From positions 1 to 64,000 of the forward strand of contig CM007347.1 in assembly GCA_000333855.2 (NCBI GenBank): a stretch of 64,000 nt of DNA. The letters are read 5' to 3'. Below, piece by piece: positions 51,318 to 63,387 of the stretch. The position numbers were made by a program, and so were the translations under genes. Under the pieces are notes generated by a model. That model did no database searches. It was not told where the DNA came from and saw nothing but the letters and a program-made list of their open reading frames with translations. The stretch's first letter is position 1; each line of letters starts with the position of its first letter. The DNA comes from Endotrypanum monterogeii. Its lineage: Eukaryota > Euglenozoa > Kinetoplastea > Trypanosomatida > Trypanosomatidae.

Positions 51318-52539
51318 TCCCGCGTAGTGAAGCGACACGACACACTCCACACTGGGCACCCGCAAAAGTGCTTCAGATGTTCGCGACGGATACTGAGAGC
51401 AAGTGCAAGATGGTGCCGAAGAGATGCTGAAGATAATGAAAGTGAAAACACAAGTCAGGTGGATGCAAAGACAGAAGGAATTTCGCAGAAAGTAGACGGC
51501 AGCAAAACACCCGTCCCAGAGACAAAAACGGCAGCCGCAACGAGGGCTGCGGAAACGACGAGCTGCCGCAACCACAAATATACGCGGTATGCAGCAAACA
51601 CGAATGCGAGAGCCGTGCGAGAATCCACCCGCACGCGACGTAACGACGAGAATTACCTCACCTTTAGAATAGCTATGTAGGTGTTGCCTGTCAGCAGTTA
51701 GAAGATGACTTCTCTACGGATGAGCGAGAGGCACCATTTGGCGATGTTTTATATCACCCCCACCCGCCCCGCACTCACAAAAAAAAAAAAAAACTGTGGT
51801 GCGCCTAGACGCTCGACCAGAGAATAGGCAGCACACACATCCTTACACCAAGGTCAAGCAGACCGAAGCGCAGTGCAACGGGTGTCATCACAAATATGTA
51901 GCAAAGCAACATGATACTCGTACACCAACAAAATAGTACGACCCCCCCCCACACACACACAATGGGGGGTGCTGGACCACGAGTCCCAGACCGAGGATCA
52001 GAAAGTTGTGTGCAGAGCAGGAGGGGGAGACTACGCCTCTGTTGATTCACGTGCCACACTGGCGTCGCTGTTACCCCTCGTATAACCCTTAGTGGTCCTC
52101 TTGCACCCGTGCAGCGCATAAGTCAAACCCCACGATGCCTGACTTCGAGTCCGCCCCAACACCTGTCACTCCATTCTCAGGAACAGTATATATTCCTTTG
52201 CAGCTTTTCATTTGCAGTCATTTGAACACCGCTTTTTACTTGCACCACGCCCACCCACATACAGGGTAGTTCTCTGCCATGGGCATACATGTCCCCTTCC
52301 CTCCCCATCTTCCGAAGTGCATGAACCTTACACCTGTGAAGATGTCGCGGCATCGGCATGACTATAGAGGACTGCCTCGCTTCGCTACAGAGCGGCTACT
52401 GTGATGTGAGCCCTCTCAATGAAATGCCCGCACACACACACACCCCGTCATCAAATAGGAGCCTCCGATACGGAAAAAAAAAAGATTTACGAAACATACA
52501 TTTTATTAGTACGGGATGATTTCAACGACAAACAACAGT

Positions 52540-52591
52540 GTATACATATACACATATAATATGTATATATATATATATTATATATGTATAC
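52540..52591. repeat. TA-rich inverted repeat
   Basis: The left arm GTATACATATA (52540-52550) is mirrored by TATATGTATAC (52581-52591) around an alternating TA core. It can form a hairpin or cruciform. Confidence 0.85.
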
Positions 52592-55500
52592 GCATTTATT
52601 TATTTGAAGAGAATAAGAAAAAAAAAACGATTCGAGAGGGTCGGAGAGAGGGAAGTGATACGAAAGAATACGAGGCCCAGGTATAAGCGAAAGGGAACCT
52701 ACGGTAGGATAACTCGATGCGCGAGAGGAACCAAGCCAAAGCGAACACTCACCTCGCGGTGCAGTATAACAGCACAGCAATCAAATTTTATGCTTATAGA
52801 CAGCTCCGCTTGATATTCTGAACACCAGTGGAGGCAGCTGTCATCTGCTCCTCAGAGTAACCGACGTCTTTCAAAAAGAAGAGGTGCATATGAAAGGCAC
52901 AATATAAAAATAAATCTTACCTCGCCGCAGACTTCTCTCAGCGCATTACACCCGCGGGAAACAGCTGCATAAGCATCGTACAGAGTCACCTCAATAAAGA
53001 TCAAAAATCAAGGTAAATCCTGCTCATCATGTTTTTTTTAAAGGAGCCATACCACCGCCCGCCCTTCAGTTCGTGAGCGATCCACCCAAGGCGCCTCGAC
53101 GCGAGCGAGACGGGGGTCCTAGGCATGCGTCGGTCTCTCCATCACGTGCGCAGTTGAATACATACGAAAACCGTTCCTTTTCCGCTTGGCTTTCCTACTC
53201 GCGCATCGAAGGAGTTAACAGCGGCTTAGCTGCCTTTTGAAAATTGGAGCCTTCTAGCATGGCGAGGAGTTGATGTCGCGAGCAGCTGAAACAACGGCAG
53301 TCCCCTCTTCTTTCCTTCTCCTGATGTCCTCAGTAACCACCCTCCGGCTTACCTACTCGTTTCTTCCCCGCTCCTGGCTCGAAACCCCTGAATCAGCGCC
53401 AGTCTCCCCGTGTGCACCTTTTCCATCCACGATAACTGTTTACCCGAGGAGATCCCTATCAAGACGTGCTTCATGCCACCAAATGACAGGAGTTGGTGAC
53501 CTCTGCTAATTAAACTACATGTATCGGTGACTCTGTGTATCGCAGCAGGCAGACTTCACATATCAAAGGCCTTCTCCTGATGCGATGATGCAGAAGCCAG
53601 AGGGCTTGGGGCCCGCCGTTGCCAGTAACGAGTGCCCCACCATAACTTCCCTCTTTCATGTGAAGCATCATCAAGTACTGAGAAGAGGCAGATCAACATA
53701 CATCTTCGCGGTTTCTAGCCCCTTTCTCAGGGATAAGACTGAACATGAACATGAACGGCACAACACTTCGTCAGAAAAAAAAAAAAGACGGATGGACCTC
53801 CGGTGTAACACCGAGAAGACTACATCTAAGGTGGATTTACGGAGACAGCTACTAACTAAAGGGAGGGAAGGAGAGGGAAAACGGACATGGTGATTCTCAC
53901 AAGACATCGATGTGCTGAGGGAAAAGGAGTAGATAAGCGCGGAAGCAAGACACAAACAAACACACACATGAAAAGGAGAACAAAACGTGGACAGTCCACA
54001 CCACCAGTAGAAATGACAAGAGGAAAGAGTGGATGGTGAAAACAACAGTGAAAAAATGCCGAGTTGAAGAGTGGACCTTGATATGCATAGCGAAAAGAGG
54101 TGCACCAGAGGGGAAGGGAGGGATGTCGAATATATATTCGAAAGGCAAAAAGGAAGAAAAAAAAATTTGCCCCACGAAGAGGGGAGGTCGATGTTACAAC
54201 CGGACATCCTATTACACTAGCTTCAGCGTGCACCAACGCACATTAACTGCATTAGGTCTACTGCAGGTGATTACATGAACAACAAGCGCACCCCGCACCC
54301 CGCAACCGAAGCGAGGCATGCGGTTATCGATCTCTGTTAGCCCTCATTGCTCCTCCTATGCGGATGGGTGCTGCGCGATCAGCATACGATAAACGGATGT
54401 AACCTCAACGTTTCCTTGAAAGCCGTGGCGCCTTCGGAGCCTTCCTCTGAGAACGGAAGCAGCAGAGCTGAAAGCCGATAGTAGCTGATCTGGATGCATG
54501 CCAGGAGAGCTCAATGGGGAGTTGGGTCAACTGCGGGCAAGAATCCTCCAAGGCCCCTTTGGCCATTTGAGTACCTCCAAGATGGTCGGGAGACTCTTCA
54601 AATTATAGGTCACATAAATCCGCAGTATGACGTGGAGCGTTCACACCATGTTTCCCGTACCTATACCTCGTCAACTCACCCGATGGATAGTAGGCCGAGC
54701 AGCATGTTTCCCATACACGCACACTTTCGAGTTGCCTGGCATAATTTTCAGAGCATCTCCATCGTCTATGCACGCTCATATCTTTTCTTTTTTTGTAGGA
54801 CTTGGATGCATTGCTCTCGTATGATACAACCCGTCATCACTACATGACAACGAGTGCCCAGTGGTCAGACTCCCTGCATCGTGGCGGCCGTCGAAGAACA
54901 GAGGCTTTGTCCGGAAGAGGCGGAATCCATCCCCCTCTCCTCCCTCTCCCATGCATTTGCCAACGTAGTGCAAAAGGGTAGCATACCTAAGCTGCCTGCT
55001 TGCGTGCGATGCGTGAAGCGTGTCATTTCTATTAAGCCTCAGCAGAAAATCCACCACCTCCTGAGTCTGTATGCCACCCCCTAGAGAGGTGGAGAAAATG
55101 TGCAGGGAAGAGGGCACTGGTGTAGCGATGAGCCGACGCGCAAAGCACACGTAGCTTCTCGCTTTAAGGGATATAGGGGATGGCGATAGACACCAAACGG
55201 GAGTGAAGAAGTGGTTATAGAGCTAGCGAACAGTACATCATCACATAGCCGAGAATAGCATAATAGGGTCAATGTCAGTGTGGCCCTAAGCTCTGATCCA
55301 TCTATGAATCTCGCGTAACAATTTGGAAACATTGCCATATCCGCTACGCACATCGCAGAAAGAATTGAGTGCCGGAGGACTCGGATGCTGAGGTGTGATC
55401 AACATCATAATACCTACACTCAATACCGGGGGTTGCTAGCCACCTGCCGCTGGAGGTATCCAATGTACGTAAAGGCGCCTGCTCAGCTGGCTAGAAATAG

Positions 55501-57627
55501 TCCTCCAGTCCTTCAGGGAGCGCCAATCCACTTCTGTCAAGTCTCCCGAGATGACTGTCACACAGTGCCCTTCTGCCATCGCGTATCACCTCGGGTCGGC
55601 ACGGCCTCGGGAAGTAATATTGTATGACATCCGAGACGAGTGACTGAGAGTGTGGCACATTGAGCTGGTGTAGCATTCTCTTACATGGCCCCCTTCGGGA
55701 GGCTTCTTCACTCGGCCGCCCTGCTTTTGCACAGGGTGCCCAAAGACAGACTGGAACAGTATGTGTGAGCGGCAAGGTGCGGGGACGGGGATGGGTGTCC
55801 GGATACGTGAAAAAAATTACCTTCTCTGCCGTTAGAGGGTACGTGCCAAGCGCCCTGTGGGATGAAAACAAGCCTTTAAGTGCCAACAAGCCTCTGTTTC
55901 TTTCGGTGCCTCAGAAGATCAAGTTTCGTGAGAAATGAGCTGAGCCCCCAGCTCTACGGCTTCAGATTCATCGTGACAACTGCAAGCACGGTAACCACAC
56001 CTCATCGTTGTCGTCGAAGACTCGGGAGTTGTACTCAAATACTTCTGCCACGCATCACTTTCGAGGTGCTTGCACGGCACCATTCGCATTTCCAAGAAGA
56101 AGCATGCGAGGGCGTCTCCTTGAATGCAGTGCAGTATGCACACACGCACTCGGAAACTACACCCACACCACGCTATGAAGCAAGACGCTGAAGCAAACAG
56201 CACCGCTGAGCATCAGGAAGGCGCGGGTAAGTGGTCATGGGACTGGCTTCAGTACACCGCGTGTAAGCGCGGTCGCTACACTGTGGAGAGACGTGTGCTA
56301 CACCCGCACCCACAGCGCAAAAGACCCCGTCATGCGATTGTGGAAAGGCAAATTTGAGTAAGACTCAGCGTAGCTGTGGAGCTGCATAACAGCAGGTCAA
56401 TCTAGCTGAACGAGTCTTTCCGGCATGGAAACTCCTGGGTGCCCCCAATGACTGCAACCACTTGAATGTTATGGTGCCTGTTGGCTTTCCTTGCGGTATG
56501 TTCCAGCACGGACCCGCTCATCGGCTGGCAGCACAAAAATAGTCCGCCACATGCAACCCCATTTAGAGCACAAAAAGGGGGAGAGAACATACACTTTTCA
56601 CGAGTACCTTTTGCCGGAAGGAACTGCTCGCAGGACGGTGCGTCCAGCCTTCATGGATAACATCTGCAAGAAGCCCACCGTAGCTTTAGATTGATTCTTC
56701 AATATTCACGCAGCTCAAGCGGGGGTAGAGATTTCTTTTTCTACGTACGTGCTTGTAGCGGAGAGTCTCAGTTTTTTTTTTGGTATATCAGGAAGACCGT
56801 GCACCTCAAAGGGAGGGAGTCCGAGCTCCCCAGACATTTCAAAGGTCTCATCCCTGACTCCCCCCTTCCCTTCCCTTCCCAGCGGGTGAACGATAGGGTA
56901 GGCTGTTCGAATTCCCTGCTCGTAGCCTATTTTTAACAAGTGTAAAGTCAACCACAAAGACGTAAAGCAGTCTGGATGTATGGCTCATTTTCACACGTAG
57001 AGCTCCCACCACCACGCTGAGGTGAAAGGGACAAGGACACAGTCACCTAAGGCTTCCACACACTAACGTGGTCATCCTTTATTTCCCCTCGTAAAGGTGA
57101 AGTGGGATGTAAGACGGCTGTCTTTGGTATGCATGACCTAGCGAAGAACAAACGGATCTACGCGAGCCTTCTTCACTAAGAATACGATATTACCGTAATC
57201 CATCGAGCCCAACACAAAAGCACCGACCTCCACTTGTTACTTGACTGGAACTGAACCACGTTGTGGGGAGGGAAAACCCCGCGCGGTCCTCAGTAGAGCA
57301 ATGGGGGCTGAGATTACACTGCCCATCTGCATCCGAAAGCGTTAGTGCACGGGACAATGCTTCGGTATTGTGCAATGTTAGGAGAGGCGCACCGAAATAC
57401 CCACTCCCTCTGGATCTGAGGTCAACGTCGGTTTCGACGGCGTAAGAGCTCAATTCAAGTGTGGATGACACGTGGGCAGTAATTTTTGTGCCATTGACCC
57501 ACATACCCACCCACCAACACGCGTACGTGGCACTTTCTTGTCCGGCAAAATAATCCTTGAGAAGTCAGCACAATTTCTCCGACTCGTTTTTTTTTTAAAA
57601 CAGCGGACGGGATTCCACATACACAGA

Positions 57628-57630
<3 letters not shown>

Positions 57631-57659
<29 letters not shown>
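57631..57659. repeat. TA microsatellite, about 14 units
   Basis: A perfect AT/TA run about 830 bp downstream of the FEN1 stop codon, inside the gene-free stretch. Confidence 0.95.
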
Positions 57660-58484
57660 CTTGTTCTCATAAGACGGAGACTCCATCGTGGTGTACGCGC
57701 TCCTCTGCCTCCCTGATGCACTTGCCCCTTGGGGTACGAAACGCCTTGCCTGGAAGGGCGGGAAAGCAGCGTCTCCTGAACGCCTACGCGTACTGTAGGG
57801 AAAAAAAAAGAAATCAGAGCATCAGCACACAAGCCGATTTCGGCCTTCGCAGCGCCTCTCGCAACGGTCATCATACGGAGCATTTTTTTTTAGTTGATTA
57901 TTATTGGCGGTCCGCCTCAGTAGAGGGATAGAGCAAGGTGCAAGAGGAGGAGAGAAGTGTTGCGCTCAGCACGCCTAGAGAGAAGTAGAGAAATGCAGAA
58001 ACACAAAGGGGGTCTTAGGGGCGGGCCTACACAGCAGCAACGCACAATGACAAGCCGAGAAAAGAATATGCGTTGTCACCTAGTGTATAACCCTCCTTGA
58101 AAAAGCCAGCGTGTGTACACAAGAGCAAGTGTAACAGTCCTCTTGCGTACCATAGATACAATGTGGTCTATGGAGCCTGCTCCACTTCGCGCCATTGCCG
58201 AGACCCGCACCGCCTCTTTGGACGCAGCCGTCGATGACAGAAACCCTCTCCGATAAATATGTAGCGCCGAGTATACTCAGCTTTTGTTGTTTCATGGCGA
58301 CATTACCGAGCCCATCTCGCTTGACTGTCGAAGAATGCCACGTAGACGAGCACCCCGTGTAAGATCGCGGATTAGAATCAAGAGGCCGCCTCTCCTAATA
58401 GACGCGCACTCGGGTCAACATTTCCACGGGAAGTCACAGTGCCACATCTCTCCCGATTCACACTTAGCTCTATGAAGTATATTT

Positions 58485-59666
58485 CTACTTTCTCACAGCC
58501 TTTTTATGGCCACCCGTCGCTTTTTGTAAGGTTCCGGAGACGTGCACAGACTTGCCGTCTCGCGGCCTCTTCGTACCAGCGATGGGTGTCCGGGTGGCGA
58601 CTACAGGGGGTGGCTTCATCGTGAAGAAACTGTCCAGTCGCATCTGAGTTTTCTTGGCGAGGGCGGCCCGCAGCCGTGCGATACCTTTGTTGACGCGCTC
58701 GAGGTTGAAAACTTTCTCCTCGACGAGAAACTGAATGAGCCCGGCCTCATCTGGCTCGCCGAAGTGAATATCAACCCCTTCCCCGGGAGTCACCTCCGGA
58801 TTCTTGAAAAAAGCGCGTGCCTCTTTGTAATAAAAGTTGGGAGGCACCGTGTACCGAGTCGTGTCGAGGGACTCTAGCAACGCCTCAATGGTGCCATAGC
58901 GCTTAATGCCTTCCCAGGCCTTTTGAGGCCCGATCCCAGAAATTTTGGGCACGTAATCGCATCCGAGAAGGATGCAGAGATCGATAAACTGGTCCATGGA
59001 CAACTCGGTGGTTCTCAGCACATCATCAAGGCATATTTCTGCAATCGGTCGCTTTTTTGCATCACTAATGCTTAGGTGGCGAAGCATTACCTTGGAGCCG
59101 AACGTCAAGGCATCCATATCCTCTGTGCCCACTGCCCAAGCCTTACCCTTCTTTACCAACTCTGCACACTGTGCCTCCGCCTCAGATGGGGCTTGGACGA
59201 CAGGAAGACCCATGAGTTGCAGAAGTTTCTTGCACTCTTCGATCTGCTCTCGACTCACACGAACCGTTCGCTTACTCATCTTCTCCATCATTTCGTCGTC
59301 GCCGGCGTCTTTGGCCTTCTCAAATTCACTCTCCGCTACCGCAGCTTTCTGGCGACGTGCCTCCAGCTCATCGGCCTTCAGTTTGGGCGGCTTGCCATCA
59401 AAGACATATATGGGTTTGATACCCTCATCAATCATACGGAGTGTTCTCGTAAAGAGTCCGTTGATATGCGACGTCACATCACCATACCCGTTGGTAAGTT
59501 CCGCTCCCTCCCCGTTATGGAACGCCTTCATTGCAATGATGAACTGGTAAATGCTCATGGAGGCATCGATGGCTATAATGCGGCCGGAAAAGTTTTTTAG
59601 CTCACGCTCCCGGATGGCATTCGGGGACTTGTCATAAAGCAGTTTGGATAAGCCTAAGATTCCCAT
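58485..59666 (-). CDS. FEN1: Flap endonuclease 1 (FEN1)
   Basis: A 393-residue XPG/FEN1 nuclease from the ATG at 59666, beginning MGILGLSKLL as in all FEN1 proteins. Catalytic carboxylates are present: D34, D90, E162, E164, D183, D185 and D237. The H3TH region GCDYVPKISGIGPQKA follows D237. Near the end a PCNA-interacting motif QMRLDSFF precedes a basic nuclear-type tail (GTKRPRDGK ... KKAVRK). It removes 5' flaps at Okazaki fragments and in long-patch base excision repair. The frame is open to 60044, but the added part contains homopolymer-encoded Phe runs and lies above a strong splice acceptor (AG at 59761-59762). Complete and apparently active. Confidence 0.98.
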   Translation of the reverse strand: MGILGLSKLLYDKSPNAIRERELKNFSGRIIAIDASMSIYQFIIAMKAFHNGEGAELTNGYGDVTSHINGLFTRTLRMIDEGIKPIYVFDGKPPKLKADELEARRQKAAVAESEFEKAKDAGDDEMMEKMSKRTVRVSREQIEECKKLLQLMGLPVVQAPSEAEAQCAELVKKGKAWAVGTEDMDALTFGSKVMLRHLSISDAKKRPIAEICLDDVLRTTELSMDQFIDLCILLGCDYVPKISGIGPQKAWEGIKRYGTIEALLESLDTTRYTVPPNFYYKEARAFFKNPEVTPGEGVDIHFGEPDEAGLIQFLVEEKVFNLERVNKGIARLRAALAKKTQMRLDSFFTMKPPPVVATRTPIAGTKRPRDGKSVHVSGTLQKATGGHKKAVRK

Positions 59667-60360
59667 TGTCAGAATGTACGCTGCAGAAAAACTACCAGCC
59701 GTTACGTTTTTTTTTGTTGTTGTTGTTCCAGGATGGGGAGGGCAAGATCCGTTACGACTTCTGCAAAAAAAAAAAACCTTCAGAAGAAAAGCGTCTGGCG
59801 CTGTCTCTCCACTGACAAAGGAACTGTGAGAGATGTGCTTCACGAGCTCAACGCCCTCGGTATGTATGAGTGCCGCACTCCGAGAAGGTGCCTGGTGCAC
59901 GGAAATGGTGTTCGTCCCTGCGCCAACGAGTGCACTGAACCGAGGAGATGGCGAGTGAAAAAAAAAAAAGAATGGCTGTGCGGCAAGCTGATGCTTACCG
60001 ATTCCGAGTACAGAAAAGAACAAGGGACATTTTTTTTTCTCCATCGGTTACTCCCTTCAGAGATTGTCAATGGAAGGGGAAACAAAGCGTGAACAAACAG
60101 TCCTGACAGCCCCGGCTCCGAAGAAAAGTTGAACGTCGATAACAGCTATGAGCCCGAAGTCTCAAGAAACATGGCGACAGGGATGAGGACCCGGCTCGAC
60201 TCCCTGGTGGTGTATGATGCTCGAATAATACAATCAAGCGACTTGTTGGCGGTGAATTGGTTTCCTACTTTCTCCTCGGATCCCTCCGCAGCGATGGGTG
60301 CCGTCATGCACACGACACGTTGTTGAGATCACCTCCAAAATAAGCGGCCGCTGTCGTGCC
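59667..60360. other. Intergenic region
   Basis: Contains the FEN1 splice region, an A12 run near 59958 and a T8 run near 60031. No separate gene. Confidence 0.6.
59761..59762 (-). promoter_or_regulatory. Predicted spliced-leader acceptor for FEN1
   Basis: A textbook signal on the sense strand: a C/T-rich stretch, then T12 followed directly by GCAG. It gives a 94-nt 5' untranslated region and shows that the upstream open frame is untranslated. Prediction from kinetoplastid splicing rules. Confidence 0.65.
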
Positions 60361-61341
60361 TCAACGAATCCATACAAAAACAGCGATAAGCAGAACGAAG
60401 AAGCTGAGGAGGAAAAATAAATACTGAGCAGACAATGTCTTCACCGACCCCGCTGCAGTTGTGTCATGTTTCCTATTGGACTGAAAAAGAAACTCCGAGC
60501 CACGAAGATCACTGTGTGACACAGTTTCTCCAGTTGCATCCTCAATCATCTCCAACACCTCCTTCCACTCATCCTCCATGACATCGCAAGTGCTGGCAGA
60601 CATGCTAGAACCGGGTTTGACCCGGCAGCAATAAGATAAGTGTGCGTGGTGCGCATTAAGTTCAATGAGGCGTGTAGTACCGGCCGCCAACGCCGCCTTT
60701 AGGTGGCGAAAAAGCGTCTCATAAACCCCGCAAGCGCTGGTGAAAAATGGGGCCATAACGACGCGAATGCGAAGAGTGCTCGACGCCGCACCCGTCTGCA
60801 CTAGCTGTAGGCTGCCCAAAGAAGAGGAAGTACCCTCAGCCAACGGTGCGTAGCTCTCACCGTCCACCACTCGCACAAGCGTATTGGAGGAGGATATCAG
60901 GAAAGGAAATCTGCGGTCATGCGTGTGCAAAGCAAAACGAACCTCCATAAATTCAACCTCGCCCTCAACAATGTCTACTTGTGTCTTCGGCGCTCCCCAC
61001 ATGCGGTACGCAACCGGGCGGTGCCCTTCCTCCTTGTCTACAACCACCTCGACGAGCTCTCTTTGCCTCAGCTCACACAGTTGCGCTGCGAGCGATCTTA
61101 GTGCACACATGTCACCTGCAAAACCCAAGACATCGATGCCAAAGGGAAGCACGCGCTCCAGACATTCGATCTGCTCCTCAACGACGTTAGGGTCACCGCA
61201 CGGCACAAAGTCAGCCAGCACGCACACGGTTCGAGGAACCTCGCCCGCAGTGGAGACGCAAGAACGCTGCCCTACGATAATGGAAACACTACCATTAGCT
61301 GGTGGGTTCAGCCGTGGTGTCGGAATGTGCAGTTGCCACAT
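60361..61341 (-). CDS. ODR-4-like membrane protein
   Basis: A 326-residue protein from the ATG at 61341. Early motifs SVSIIVGQRS, then a helix and VLPFGIDVLGFAGD, resemble the ODR-4 family (human ODR4: a LLIGQ-type strand followed by MLPGGLLVLGVF). The centre is a mixed alpha/beta domain. A single C-terminal transmembrane segment (~303-322) closes the protein, as in ODR-4. ODR-4 proteins help fold or traffic membrane proteins such as G-protein-coupled receptors and UFM1-system components at the ER. The protein is shorter than human ODR4 (454 residues). The frame extends to 61437, but a splice acceptor at 61370-61371 favours the shorter start. The family call is likely, not certain. Confidence 0.72.
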   Translation of the reverse strand: MWQLHIPTPRLNPPANGSVSIIVGQRSCVSTAGEVPRTVCVLADFVPCGDPNVVEEQIECLERVLPFGIDVLGFAGDMCALRSLAAQLCELRQRELVEVVVDKEEGHRPVAYRMWGAPKTQVDIVEGEVEFMEVRFALHTHDRRFPFLISSSNTLVRVVDGESYAPLAEGTSSSLGSLQLVQTGAASSTLRIRVVMAPFFTSACGVYETLFRHLKAALAAGTTRLIELNAHHAHLSYCCRVKPGSSMSASTCDVMEDEWKEVLEMIEDATGETVSHSDLRGSEFLFQSNRKHDTTAAGSVKTLSAQYLFFLLSFFVLLIAVFVWIR

Positions 61342-61369
61342 GGAATATGTTTGAAGGAGGATGCAGTTT

Positions 61370-61371
61370 CT
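61370..61371 (-). promoter_or_regulatory. Predicted spliced-leader acceptor for the ODR-4-like gene
   Basis: A C/T-rich sense-strand tract (plus-strand purines about 61389-61422) leads to CTCATAG, giving a 28-nt 5' untranslated region. Prediction only. Confidence 0.45.
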
Positions 61372-63351
61372 ATGAGGTACGCGATTCGAAGGAGAACATG
61401 AGGGAAAGGAAAGAGTGCAGAGTATCGAGATGGGCACACCAAGGAGCAGCCTTGTTTTCCTTGACGGTACAAGGGAGAGGTATAGTGAAAACGAAGCACA
61501 TGCGAAAAGAAGCGCTTGTAAATATATATTTTTTGTTCCTCAGAGGAAGAGGTAATGCGCGGTGAGAGAACTGCTTCCATTAGTAGCAGTCTCCACGATC
61601 CTCAGCGGTGGATAGATTTCGTAGCATCAACTTTAGGGAAAATATGTTTTGTCTATGTACGTACAATTCGAATGTAGCTCAATGAAAAGTGTTGGCGGCC
61701 TCTACAAAAAGGCCGAAGAAAGGAAGAAATGTGCACACAGAAAAACAGAAAGACAAGAACACATGTAGGACAGGGGAAGATGGAAAAACTGCGCATACAC
61801 ACACATAAAAGTATGCTCGAGCCCGAGGTATCACAGGACCATACCCTACTGAGGCATCGAGCAGCACACACTTGGATTGATGAACAACAGTACCATAATA
61901 ATAATAAGAAAGGAGCAGAGGTTTCATATCGAAAATATAAAAAGGAAAATCAATATCAGAAAAATGTGTTGGTGGAGAAGGAAGGGAAAAGAAGAGCAAA
62001 AGCAATCAAGGTGGTGTCGGCTGGTCATGCGATGTCAGGGCTCGGAGAAGAAAAAAAACAGGTGTGGGACTGATAATCCGAGTGCAGAGAAATTCATTCT
62101 TGAAACTAGCGATCAGCAGTAAAAATATTCCAAGCACAACTCTCCAACGTCTGATTGCCAACTGCTCTCCTTTTGTTTCTGTTGACGTCTTAGTCCCAAG
62201 TTTGTTTCTTCCCCCCGCCCCCTCCCTCATCCTTTGCACAAACGCACACAAATTCATCCATGAGTGTATAACCACGAATCGAAAGCTGCTCCCCCTCCCT
62301 ACCACGTACACTTCGCTTTTTCCGTTCTCCAAACAGAAGGGAGCAAAGAAGAAAATGAAAGCTAACTATGGAGAAAGAATGGAAAATGCACAAATTTATA
62401 TATAAATACACGTACAAAATACCATTTCGGCCACACACGTGTATGGCGAGTTTGAACACATCGGAGAAAATGACACGCTATTACAAATAAATAAGAGAGC
62501 ATACGAAGGCGAATGATATACAGTCATGACCGCAGGGTTGAGTATAGATGCCAGTCGTGGTCTTCACTGTACAAACGTGTCACTTGAATACAAACTTCTC
62601 CTTTGCTACCGCACATGGAAACGACGTGGTCAGTGTCGTCCATTATTCTTCGTAGCCGCCACACCCCAACCTGTTGTCAAGACGTGACGAAAAAAACCTC
62701 TGTGGAGTGCCCTTCAGACACAAGAGGAGAAATAGCTATCAGAAACTTCAAAAGAAAACAAGGAATCACTCAGACCCTCTCCCCCCCCCACACACACACG
62801 CACACATTCGCAGAAACAAAAAATGAGCGAGGGGGAATCGGAGGAGTGGAGTGAGTAAGGGGTGGAACAGCAAACAGAAAAAAAAAGGGGGAAGAAAAAC
62901 CAAAGGACATCAGAGGCGATAACACGCATGCAAAGAGAGGGAGATCTGTGGTGCAGAGGGGGAAAAAAAATAGCAAAGAAGAAAGAGGACGATTCGATAG
63001 CCAATGAGGGAAAAAAAAGGCCACAGGGGAAGATGCGCAGAAGGGATCGATGTATGACTCTGTTATTTCGCTTGTGTGGCAAAAGAAAATATCCTCGGTA
63101 GAAAGATTGGCTAAGGAAAAAGGGAAAAGGGAAGAAAAGAGACAAGGAGAAGCACCACCGGTGTCAACAGGATGAACGTGAGACTTATGTACATTTAAGT
63201 ATTCCATTCGTCCTTCACATACCAAAAGTCGACTATATATATATACCAGAACATTGCGGCATGCGCCGTCAGCATTTTCAGCGGTAAACAAGGAAACACG
63301 AAAAAGTAAAAAGGGAGCACCACAGCGATAAAAGGATCTAAAACGGACGCG

Positions 63352-63352
<1 letters not shown>

Positions 63353-63383
<31 letters not shown>
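63353..63383. repeat. CA microsatellite, about 15 units
   Basis: A perfect CA run in the gene-free right end. Confidence 0.95.

Positions 63384-63387
<4 letters not shown>

Larger units (their letters stand above)
51318..58484. other. 7.2-kb gene desert
   Basis: No open frame in either orientation has convincing protein content, whereas the rest of the window has a gene every 1-3 kb. The DNA between about 52800 and 57500 is complex, of near-balanced base composition and mostly free of microsatellites, unlike ordinary intergenic DNA here. Open frames are short and scattered on both strands, as expected for decayed coding or retroelement sequence. Simple sequences are limited to the TA-rich palindrome at 52540-52591 and a TA run at 57631-57659. 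A short hydrophobic minus-strand frame ending at 51805 (104 codons) could be a tiny membrane protein but is weak. Confidence 0.7.

Noticed and set aside
53671..54207. A 178-codon minus-strand open frame in the gene desert
   Set aside because: The composition is Ser/Phe/Leu/Cys-rich, as expected from translated pyrimidine-rich untranslated sequence, with no domain.
52935..57875. C/D snoRNA-like box pairs on the minus strand (about 52937-53033, 54749-54838 and 57815-57875)
   Set aside because: Each has a C-box-like and a D-box-like motif at suitable spacing, but terminal stems and repeated units are absent, and three matches in 7 kb is near chance. Small-RNA data would be needed.
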